From assembly GCA_043736155.1 (NCBI GenBank), contig JAYTDA010000435.1, forward strand, positions 1-5,811: DNA of 5,811 bases, given 5' to 3'. Below are positions 1 through 4,568 of the stretch, in pieces. A program made the translations under genes and the position numbers. Origin of the DNA: JANNRR01 sp043736155. GTDB lineage: Bacteria > Pseudomonadota > Alphaproteobacteria > Rhodobacterales > Rhodobacteraceae. Below the pieces are notes generated by a model. It was not told the origin of the DNA, ran no database searches, and was given only the letters and a program-made list of their open reading frames with translations. The number at the start of each line of letters is the position of its first letter. Positions within the stretch are counted from its first letter, which is position 1.

Positions 1-715
1 CGCGGGCCGACCAATCGTTCAGCAACACATAGCCAAAGATCATCGCATCGGCTTCGGCCACGCTGACCGGGTGGCCGAAACGCGAGGGTTGGCCGACCAC
101 CGCCCCCAGTTCCAGCTCAAAGTCGAACCGGCGCGACGGGGCAAAGACCGGGGCAGGCTGGTCAGCCGCCTTCACCTGGCCCCAGGGCCGGTGAATATCG
201 GTGCCCGACACCACGACTGACGAGGCGCGACCGTTGTAGCCGATCGGAATATGCAGCCAGTTCGGCGGCAAGGCATTTTCGGCGCCGCGAAACAGGGTGC
301 CGACATTGGTGGCGTGATGGCGGCCGGCGTAGAAATCGGTAAATTCGCTGACAAGGAAGGGCAGGTGCAGCTGAACCTCTGCACTCTTGTGCAAGTGGAA
401 ACGGCAATTGCTGCGCAAAGTTTCGTCCGCCGCTTCGCCAAGCACTGCCTGAAGCGCGGCCCGGAGACTGGCCCAGACCTCCGGCCCCGCCTCCATCACT
501 TCGTTCCAGAACGGCACATCCAGCAGCGGCCCGCCCTGCAGCACCAGAATCCGCGCGGCCTCCAGCGCTGAGACATCCAGGACAAAGTCGCCGATGGCCA
601 CGCCACAGCGCGGTTCTTCACCAGCGGTCGAAAACACCCCGCAGGGCAGGTTGTTCAATGGGAACGGGTGGTTGGGCAGATTGGCGCTGGTGATCCAGGA
701 GCGGAGAAGCGGCAT
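1..715 (-). CDS. fahA: Fumarylacetoacetase (fumarylacetoacetate hydrolase), N-terminal 238 residues, cut by the window edge
   Basis: The enzyme hydrolyses 4-fumarylacetoacetate to fumarate and acetoacetate, the last step of cytosolic tyrosine/homogentisate degradation. I translated the minus strand from the ATG at 715-713: it stays open for 238 codons and runs off the left edge just after NDWSAR. Residues 1-110 are the small N-terminal domain (NNLPCGVFST, GVAIGD). The catalytic domain then begins with FTDFYAGRHHATNVG. By alignment from memory with mouse FAH, the metal and catalytic residues appear one position later: Asp127, Tyr129, His134, Arg143, Glu200, Glu202 and Asp234. Residue 161 is Asn in GYNGRAS, where animal enzymes have His. 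About 170-180 C-terminal residues, including the substrate-binding Lys and the late Glu, should lie outside the window. An AAGGG sits five bases before the ATG and supports this start. It lies downstream of hmgA on the same strand after a 116-bp gap, so the two are probably co-transcribed. Identification is secure. Confidence 0.96.
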   Translation of the reverse strand, partial: MPLLRSWITSANLPNHPFPLNNLPCGVFSTAGEEPRCGVAIGDFVLDVSALEAARILVLQGGPLLDVPFWNEVMEAGPEVWASLRAALQAVLGEAADETLRSNCRFHLHKSAEVQLHLPFLVSEFTDFYAGRHHATNVGTLFRGAENALPPNWLHIPIGYNGRASSVVVSGTDIHRPWGQVKAADQPAPVFAPSRRFDFELELGAVVGQPSRFGHPVSVAEADAMIFGYVLLNDWSAR

Positions 716-729
716 GGCGGGCCCTTGTC

Positions 730-752
730 GGGTGTGTGCTTGCACGCACCTG
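730..752 (-). repeat. Inverted copy of the GGTGCGTGCAAGC intercistronic repeat
   Basis: Positions 738-750 (GCTTGCACGCACC) are the exact reverse complement of the first 13 bases of the core in the two direct copies at 767-779 and 804-816. Over the full 23 bases there are about three mismatches. In the hmgA-fahA transcript this copy can pair with either direct copy, giving a 13-bp stem. It ends about 10 bases before the AAGGG ribosome-binding site of fahA. Confidence 0.75.
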
Positions 753-764
753 TGCTGGAGGGAA

Positions 765-787
765 AAGGTGCGTGCAAGCCCGCACCC
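765..787. repeat. 23-bp direct repeat, copy 1 (hmgA-fahA gap)
   Basis: This 23-base unit is repeated exactly at 802-824, a period of 37 bases. Inside it, GGTGCG (767-772) and CGCACC (781-786) form a 6-bp stem around an 8-base loop. On the minus (transcript) strand the stem is followed by TTTTCCC, so it could weakly terminate or stabilise RNA after hmgA. The first arm also matches the inverted copy at 738-750, which offers an alternative 13-bp stem with a 16-base loop (751-766). Confidence 0.85.
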
Positions 788-799
788 TCGTTTGCGAGG
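786..799. repeat. Small perfect hairpin between the two direct repeats
   Basis: CCTCG (786-790) and CGAGG (795-799) form a perfect 5-bp stem closed by a TTTG loop. The hairpin sits exactly between the two 23-bp direct repeats and shares two bases with the end of copy 1. Its function is unknown. It makes the gap a run of consecutive potential hairpins. Confidence 0.6.
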
Positions 800-801
800 A
801 T

Positions 802-824
802 AAGGTGCGTGCAAGCCCGCACCC
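802..824. repeat. 23-bp direct repeat, copy 2 (hmgA-fahA gap)
   Basis: This is identical to 765-787 over 23 bases and has the same internal GGTGCG/CGCACC stem (804-809 with 818-823). It begins only seven bases beyond the hmgA stop codon on the transcript strand, so it forms the immediate 3' untranslated region of hmgA. On the transcript strand it is followed by TTATCC, which is a poor terminator tail. Confidence 0.85.
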
Positions 825-831
825 AACGGCG

Positions 832-2193
832 TCATTTCACGCCGGGGGTACCGTCGAACTTTTTCTCCAGGCTCGCCCAGCAGTCGATGTAATCATCCTG
901 CAGCGGTGCCTGCCTGGCGGCAAAGGCGGTCAGGTGCTGCGGGAACCGGGTTTCAAACATGAATGACATGGTATCTTTCAGCTTTTCCGGCCTCAGTTCG
1001 GCATTCGACGCGCTTTCAAACGCCATCTTGTCCGGCCCGTGCGGCAGCATCATGTTGTGCAGGCTGAGGCCGCCGGGCACGAACCCCCTGGGTTTGGCAT
1101 CATAGATGCCATGGATGTTGCCCATCAGTTCCGACATGATGTTCTTGTGATACCACGGTGGGCGAAAGGTGTTTTCCGCCACCATCCAGCGGTCACGGAA
1201 CAGCACGAAATCGATGTTGGCGGTGCCTTCGACACCCGATGGCGCAGTGAGCACGGTAAAGATTGACGGGTCGGGATGGTCAAACAGGATCGCGCCGACC
1301 GGGCAGTAGGTTTTCAGGTCATATTTGCAGGGGGCATAGTTGCCATGCCAGGCCACCACATCCAGCGGGCTGTGGCCGATGCTGGTTGCATGGAACTGGC
1401 CACACCATTTCACCGTAACGGTTGACGGCACCTCACGGTCCTCGAACGCCGCCACCGGCGTCTTGAAATCGCGCCGGTTGGCCATGCAGTTGGCACCGAT
1501 CGGGCCACGGCCGGGCAGTTGAAATTTCTGGCCGTAGTTTTCACAGACAAAGCCGCGGGCCGGGCCTTCGAGCACTTCGACCCGGTACAGCAGACCGCGC
1601 GGAATCAGGGCAATCTCTTGCGGCGCCACATCGATCACCCCCAGTTCGGTGCAGAACCGCAGTTTGCCCTGCTGTGGCACCACCAGCAATTCGCTGTCGG
1701 CGGAAAAGAAGAAGCTGTCCTGCATCGACGCCGTGACCAGATAGATGTGCGCGGCCATGCCGACCTGAATAGTCACATCGCCCGCCGTGGTCATGGTGCG
1801 CATGCCGGTCAGCCAGGTCAGCGGTTCCGTCGGTGTCGGCACCGGATCCCAGCGGTACTGGCCCAAGCTTATCACATCGGGCAGCACATGCGGTGCAGAT
1901 TTCCAGTGCGGCAGGTCGATCTTGGCAAAACGCCCGGTATGTTGCACCGAGGGCCGGATGCGGTAGCACCAGGTGCGTTCGTTCTGGTGGCTGGGCGCGG
2001 TAAAGGCGGTGCCGGACAACTGTTCGCCATAGAGGCCATAGCTGCATTTCTGCGGGCTGTTCATGCCTTGGGGCAGGGCACCGGGCAGCGCCTCGGTTTC
2101 AAAGTCATTGCCGAAACCGGGCATGTAATGTTCGACGGTACCGGCGTGGGTGGCGGCGCGGACCATGCCCACCGGCAATTCATGGTATGTCAT
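832..2193 (-). CDS. hmgA: Homogentisate 1,2-dioxygenase
   Basis: This non-haem Fe(II) enzyme uses O2 to open the ring of homogentisate, giving 4-maleylacetoacetate, the central ring-cleavage step of tyrosine and phenylalanine catabolism. From the ATG at 2193-2191 (MTYHELPVG) the product is 453 residues, within the family's usual 430-455. Early hallmarks are YMPGFGNDFETEALPGALP and GLYGEQLSGTAFTAPS. Relative to the human enzyme the active-site residues appear at a constant offset of 14: His306 (FDHPDPS), iron ligands His349 and Glu355 (YHKNIMSE) and His385 (PHGPD), plus His379. The open frame extends 22 codons further, to 2259, but that stretch overlaps the candidate promoter and has no family-like sequence. 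GGAG lies seven bases before the chosen ATG. It heads the hmgA-fahA unit and is followed by a repeat-rich gap. All key residues are intact, and identification is secure. Confidence 0.97.
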   Translation of the reverse strand: MTYHELPVGMVRAATHAGTVEHYMPGFGNDFETEALPGALPQGMNSPQKCSYGLYGEQLSGTAFTAPSHQNERTWCYRIRPSVQHTGRFAKIDLPHWKSAPHVLPDVISLGQYRWDPVPTPTEPLTWLTGMRTMTTAGDVTIQVGMAAHIYLVTASMQDSFFFSADSELLVVPQQGKLRFCTELGVIDVAPQEIALIPRGLLYRVEVLEGPARGFVCENYGQKFQLPGRGPIGANCMANRRDFKTPVAAFEDREVPSTVTVKWCGQFHATSIGHSPLDVVAWHGNYAPCKYDLKTYCPVGAILFDHPDPSIFTVLTAPSGVEGTANIDFVLFRDRWMVAENTFRPPWYHKNIMSELMGNIHGIYDAKPRGFVPGGLSLHNMMLPHGPDKMAFESASNAELRPEKLKDTMSFMFETRFPQHLTAFAARQAPLQDDYIDCWASLEKKFDGTPGVK

Positions 2194-2225
2194 TTCCCTG
2201 CTCCATGGTCGGGAGAACGGGGTCA

Positions 2226-2253
2226 ACAATAGTTGCTTTCGCAACCAAGTCAA
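2226..2253 (-). promoter_or_regulatory. Candidate sigma-70-type promoter of hmgA-fahA
   Basis: On the minus strand TTGACT (2253-2248) is followed by a 16-base spacer and TATTGT (2231-2226). These match the -35 and -10 consensus at 5/6 and 4/6. Transcription would start near 2219, giving a leader of about 26 bases before the hmgA ATG at 2193. This supports the shorter hmgA start, because the longer reading frame would begin upstream of this start point. No experimental support is available. Confidence 0.5.
2230..2247. promoter_or_regulatory. Candidate repressor operator in the hmgA promoter spacer
   Basis: TAGTTGC (2230-2236) and GCAACCA (2241-2247) are inverted halves matching at 6 of 7 positions, separated by TTTC. 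The palindrome fills the whole spacer between the -35 and -10 boxes, the classic position for a repressor that blocks RNA polymerase. Its size and TTGC-N4-GCAA core resemble operators of dimeric winged-helix regulators such as MarR-type proteins, but which regulator binds is inference. No regulator gene lies in the window. Confidence 0.45.
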
Positions 2254-2272
2254 CGCCAACCTGACACCAGAA

Positions 2273-2299
2273 AGCCGCGACCCCGGGAGGGTGGCGGCT
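2273..2299 (-). terminator. Probable terminator of the VOC-trpA unit
   Basis: AGCCGC (2273-2278) and GCGGCT (2294-2299) pair, with an internal A-T pair and CCC/GGG extension around a five-base loop and one G-G mismatch. Reading leftward, the stem is followed by TTTCT, a short and imperfect T run. It lies 36 bases beyond the trpA stop and just upstream of the hmgA promoter, as expected for a boundary between two same-strand units. Confidence 0.55.
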
Positions 2300-2311
2300 G
2301 TTTCAGACCAT

Positions 2312-2332
2312 CGGCAAGGTCGGGCCTTGCCG
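2312..2332 (-). other. 8-bp hairpin just after the trpA stop codon
   Basis: CGGCAAGG (2312-2319) and CCTTGCCG (2325-2332) form a perfect 8-bp stem with a TCGGG loop, two bases beyond the trpA stop codon. No T run follows it on the transcript strand, so alone it is not a standard intrinsic terminator. It may protect the 3' end or act together with the hairpin at 2273-2299. Confidence 0.55.
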
Positions 2333-2334
2333 GT

Positions 2335-3126
2335 TCAGGCGCGGTGCGCCCCGTCGGCCAGACCTTTGACAAACGCCAGAACCTCGGCAGGCGTCTTGCC
2401 TTCACCAATCAGTTGCACGATGGCGGAGCCGACCACGGCACCATCCGCCACCGAGGCAATCGCCTGGGCCGCTTCGGGGGTACGGATGCCAAAGCCGACG
2501 ATGACCGGCAGATCGGTCTGCGCCTTGATCCGCGCCACTTCGGGGCCAACATCGCCCGCTTCTGCCGCCCCAGCCCCGGTGATACCGGTGATCGACACAT
2601 AGTAGACAAAGCCAGAGGTGTTTTGCAGCACCCGTGGCAGGCGCTTGTCATCGGTTGTGGGGGTCGCCAGCCGGATGAAGTTCAGCCCGGCGGCCTGTGC
2701 AGGCAGGCACAGTTCCGCATCTTCCTCTGGTGGCAGGTCCACAACGATCAGGCCGTCCACCCCCGCCGCTTTCGCATCAACCAGAAAGGCAGCGACTCCG
2801 CGTGAATGGATCGGGTTATAATAGCCCATCAACACGATGGGGGTCTCTTGATCGGCGACACGAAACGCCCGCACCATCGCCAGCGTTTTTTCCAGCGTCT
2901 GTCCGGCTTCCAGTGCGCGTTGCCCGGCCAGTTGAATGGTGGGGCCATCGGCCATCGGGTCGGTAAAGGGCATCCCCAGTTCGATGATATCGACCCCTGC
3001 GGCGGGCAAGCCGCACATCACCGCAAGCGAGGTGTCATAGGTCGGATCGCCGCCCATGATATAGGACACAAACGCCTTTTTCCGGGCAGTGCGCAGCCGG
3101 GTGAAACACGCATCGATTCTGGTCAT
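2335..3126 (-). CDS. trpA: Tryptophan synthase alpha chain
   Basis: TrpA cleaves indole-3-glycerol phosphate to indole and glyceraldehyde 3-phosphate. Indole is channelled to the beta subunit TrpB to make tryptophan. The 263-residue TIM barrel is of normal length. Catalytic Glu49 (DIIELGMPF) and Asp60 (TDPMADGP) fall at exactly the numbering of the Salmonella enzyme. Loop 6 carries Thr183 (SITGITGAG), and the phosphate site is formed by GFGI (211-214) and GSAIV (233-237). The family more often has GVPFSDP, so Met52 and Thr55 are mild substitutions. The ribosome-binding site is weak, AGGGGT about nine bases before the ATG. trpA is the last gene of a minus-strand run of three VOC genes, 73 bp after the nearest. 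Neither trpB nor trpF adjoins it, so its partner subunit must be encoded elsewhere. Two hairpins follow its stop. Identification is secure. Confidence 0.97.
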   Translation of the reverse strand: MTRIDACFTRLRTARKKAFVSYIMGGDPTYDTSLAVMCGLPAAGVDIIELGMPFTDPMADGPTIQLAGQRALEAGQTLEKTLAMVRAFRVADQETPIVLMGYYNPIHSRGVAAFLVDAKAAGVDGLIVVDLPPEEDAELCLPAQAAGLNFIRLATPTTDDKRLPRVLQNTSGFVYYVSITGITGAGAAEAGDVGPEVARIKAQTDLPVIVGFGIRTPEAAQAIASVADGAVVGSAIVQLIGEGKTPAEVLAFVKGLADGAHRA

Positions 3127-3178
3127 TTTCCGGCACCCCTGACGTTTGGTGCGGTGTGCGGCACCCGGCGCGGAAAAT
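3125..3178 (-). promoter_or_regulatory. Inverted repeats in the trpA leader that include the start codon
   Basis: ATTTTCCG (3125-3132) and CGGAAAAT (3171-3178) are perfect 8-base inverted arms. The first includes two bases of the trpA ATG. Between them GGTGC (3148-3152) and GCACC (3161-3165) form a second, 5-bp stem. In the transcript the nested stems could sequester the trpA start region. I see no Trp-rich leader peptide and no T run, so classical trp attenuation is not supported. The structure is suggestive only, and trpA's own promoter was not found in this gap. Confidence 0.3.
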
Positions 3179-3199
3179 CAATGGGCTGCGTGGCGGCGG

Positions 3200-3580
3200 T
3201 TATGCCGGCAGGTGGCACACCGCTTCGACATTGTTGCCATCCGGGTCCAGCACAAAGCCGCCATAATAGTCGGGGTGATAGTGTGGCCGCAGGCCGGGGG
3301 GGCCGTTATCCCTGCCACCTGCCGCCAGCGCCGCGTGGTAAAAGCCGTCTACCTCGGCGCGGTTGCGGGCGCCAAAGGCGATGTGTAGACCTGCCCCCGG
3401 GGCCCCTTCGGATAGCCAGAAGGTCGGCAGGTCACGGCCAAAACCCACCACATGCAGACCACCGGTATGTTCCAGCGGCACCTGCATCATCATGGCAGCC
3501 CCCAATGGGGCCAATGCCGCATCGTAAAACGCTTTGGCCGCCGGGTAATTGGCGGTCCTGATCCCGATATGGTCCAGCAT
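3200..3580 (-). CDS. VOC (glyoxalase/bleomycin-resistance/dioxygenase) superfamily protein
   Basis: A 126-residue single-domain VOC-fold protein. It starts with the typical LDHIGIRT strand and a YPAAKAFYDAAL helix, has a middle GLHIAFGA strand and ends with YYGGFVLDPDGNNVEAVCH. Candidate metal ligands are His4, His66 and Glu119, the usual pattern of one residue per beta strand. Such short proteins generally act as dimers in the cytosol. The substrate cannot be read from sequence: the superfamily includes lyases, isomerases, dioxygenases and resistance proteins, and the family resembles many annotated only as glyoxalase-like. AGGAG eight bases before the ATG supports the start. It lies 22 bp after the PhnB-like gene at 3603-4013 and 73 bp before trpA, so it is probably the third gene of one unit. 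The family call is firm and the function unknown. Confidence 0.88.
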   Translation of the reverse strand: MLDHIGIRTANYPAAKAFYDAALAPLGAAMMMQVPLEHTGGLHVVGFGRDLPTFWLSEGAPGAGLHIAFGARNRAEVDGFYHAALAAGGRDNGPPGLRPHYHPDYYGGFVLDPDGNNVEAVCHLPA

Positions 3581-3602
3581 GGCAATGTCTCCTGCAAGGG
3601 TG

Positions 3603-4013
3603 TCAGGTCGAAGGGGCGACAGAGATCATCCAATGGGTGCCGAACCGGTCCGTGACCATGCCGAACCCCGGACCCCAGAACGTCGGGCCATACTGCATGG
3701 AGATACTGCCGCCGTCGGCCAGTTTGGCGAAGATGTCGAGGGCCAGTGCGTCTGTCGCTGCGGCATGGAACACGCTGACACCGGACTGAACCACAGGCAT
3801 CCCCGGCGGCACATCCGACGCCAGCAAGGGCACGGAACCAAGGGTGAATTGCGCATGCAGGATGCGGTCCACTGCAACCCCATCCGGAAAGGTGCCGGGA
3901 GGGGCATCGGAGTAGCGCATCAATTGCAGGTCGGTCGCGCCAAACACACTGGCATAGAACTGCATCGCCGGTTCACAGGTGCCATCAAAAGACAGATAGG
4001 GGGCAAAGCTCAT
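3603..4013 (-). CDS. PhnB/YjdN-like VOC protein (second of two tandem paralogues)
   Basis: A 136-residue protein of the PhnB/YjdN branch of the VOC superfamily (the group often named 3-demethylubiquinone-9 3-methyltransferase-like, a misleading label). Signatures in order are APYLSFDGTCEPAMQFY at the N-terminus, DRILHAQF near residue 50, LLASDVPPG near 65, and the C-terminal GPTFWGPGFGMVTDRFGTHW. No enzymatic activity is firmly established for this group, and E. coli PhnB is dispensable for phosphonate use. Its ATG overlaps the stop codon of the preceding gene as ATGA (4010-4013), so translation is probably coupled. The protein is roughly half identical by eye to that upstream neighbour, and the two genes share an exact 23-base segment encoding DRFGTHW. 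This indicates a tandem duplication. No separate ribosome-binding site is needed or obvious. Confidence 0.88.
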   Translation of the reverse strand: MSFAPYLSFDGTCEPAMQFYASVFGATDLQLMRYSDAPPGTFPDGVAVDRILHAQFTLGSVPLLASDVPPGMPVVQSGVSVFHAAATDALALDIFAKLADGGSISMQYGPTFWGPGFGMVTDRFGTHWMISVAPST

Positions 4014-4423
4014 GGCGCAGCACTTTCAGGCTGGGTACCGATGATCCAATGGGTGCCGAACCGGTCTTTCAGCATGCCAAAGCCGGGTGACCAGAAGGTG
4101 GGGCCAAAGGGCATGGTGGGTTCGCCACCGACTGACAGCCGGTCAAACACCCGTTTGCTTTCGGTAACGGTGGCGGGGTCAATCATCACGCTCATCGCCT
4201 GTTGTGTTTCACCCTTGCCGGGGGGGAAATCGCTGGCCATCAGCATGGCACCGCCTGCGTTGAACTGGGCATGCATGATCCGGTCTGAACCGGCACCGGG
4301 GCTGCCGCCCGGCGCCTCGTCATAGCGCATCATCATCATGTCGGTGCCGCCAAAGATGTCGGCGTAGAACGCCATGGCTTCGGCACAGCTGCCGCTGAAA
4401 TGGATGTAAGGCATGAAGGCCAT
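4010..4423 (-). CDS. PhnB/YjdN-like VOC protein (first of two tandem paralogues)
   Basis: A 137-residue PhnB/YjdN-like VOC-fold protein: MPYIHFSGSCAEAMAFY at the start, a methionine-rich MMMMRYDEAP near residue 30, DRIMHAQF near 48, LMASDFPPG near 61 and GPTFWSPGFGMLKDRFGTHW near the end. The start at 4423 is chosen because AAGGAG lies six bases upstream and the family N-terminus begins exactly there. The frame stays open for 205 further codons, but only as antisense to ychF. It is the first gene of a minus-strand unit that continues through a second paralogue (four-base ATGA overlap), a glyoxalase-like gene and trpA. A promoter candidate lies 34-61 bases upstream. The substrate is unknown. 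The two proteins may form a heterodimer, since VOC proteins commonly dimerise, but that is inference. Confidence 0.88.
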   Translation of the reverse strand: MAFMPYIHFSGSCAEAMAFYADIFGGTDMMMMRYDEAPGGSPGAGSDRIMHAQFNAGGAMLMASDFPPGKGETQQAMSVMIDPATVTESKRVFDRLSVGGEPTMPFGPTFWSPGFGMLKDRFGTHWIIGTQPESAAP

Positions 4424-4456
4424 CGCCTGCTCCTTGTGAATGGGGCTGATGGCGGG

Positions 4457-4484
4457 ATGATAGTGGTGGAATGGCCAACCACAA
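4457..4484 (-). promoter_or_regulatory. Candidate promoter for the VOC-trpA unit
   Basis: On the minus strand TATCAT (4462-4457) matches the -10 consensus at 5 of 6 positions. It lies 16 bases after TTGTGG (4484-4479), a weak -35 with only TTG in common. Transcription would begin near 4450, about 26 bases before the first VOC ATG. The spacing and position are reasonable but the -35 is poor. Confidence 0.4.
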
Positions 4485-4490
4485 AGCGGT

Positions 4491-4557
4491 TTTGCGCCGC
4501 AGTCTGCTTGCACCCTGCGAGGCGCATGCCTACAAGCACCGCGGGTACGGGCGCAAA
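4491..4557. repeat. Nested inverted repeats upstream of ychF
   Basis: Three nested perfect arm pairs share one centre: TTTGCGCC (4491-4498) with GGCGCAAA (4550-4557), TGCTTG (4505-4510) with CAAGCA (4533-4538), and AGGC (4520-4523) with GCCT (4528-4531) around GCAT. The outer right arm runs into the ychF ribosome-binding site (AAAGGAG, 4555-4561). If transcribed it could fold and partly hide that site. If the promoter at 4508-4536 is real, only the right side is in the ychF RNA and the symmetry would act in DNA instead. Confidence 0.45.
4508..4536 (+). promoter_or_regulatory. Candidate promoter for ychF
   Basis: TTGCAC (4508-4513), a 17-base spacer and TACAAG (4531-4536) give ideal spacing and a 4/6 -10 match, but the -35 agrees only in TTG. 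The start point would be near 4543, about 26 bases before the ATG and 12 before the ribosome-binding site. This is moderate support only. Confidence 0.35.
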
Positions 4558-4568
4558 GGAGACGGGTC

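Noticed and set aside
765..824. The repeats as a CRISPR array
   Set aside because: There are only two direct copies, the gap between them is 14 bases and self-complementary, and no cas genes are present.
736..966. Short plus-strand frames crossing the hmgA-fahA gap
   Set aside because: Their sequence is just translation of the 23-bp repeats plus antisense hmgA, with no sensible ribosome-binding site. The repeated peptide reflects the DNA repeat.
1519..2232. Long plus-strand frame (237 codons) opposite hmgA
   Set aside because: It lies antisense to a confidently identified gene with intact active site, has no recognisable domain and has the His/Gly/Arg-rich composition of a shadow frame.
2194..2259. 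A 22-codon N-terminal extension of hmgA starting at 2259
   Set aside because: It overlaps the candidate promoter and operator, lacks homogentisate dioxygenase sequence character and would give an atypically long protein. The ATG at 2193 has a well-placed GGAG.
3127..3199. A trp leader peptide with attenuation before trpA
   Set aside because: I found no short frame with consecutive Trp codons and no terminator with a T run in the 73-bp gap.
2806..4325. Two plus-strand frames of about 250 codons (2806-3561 and 3549-4325)
   Set aside because: Both are antisense to trpA and the VOC genes, show no family motifs and have low-complexity Gly/His/Arg composition.
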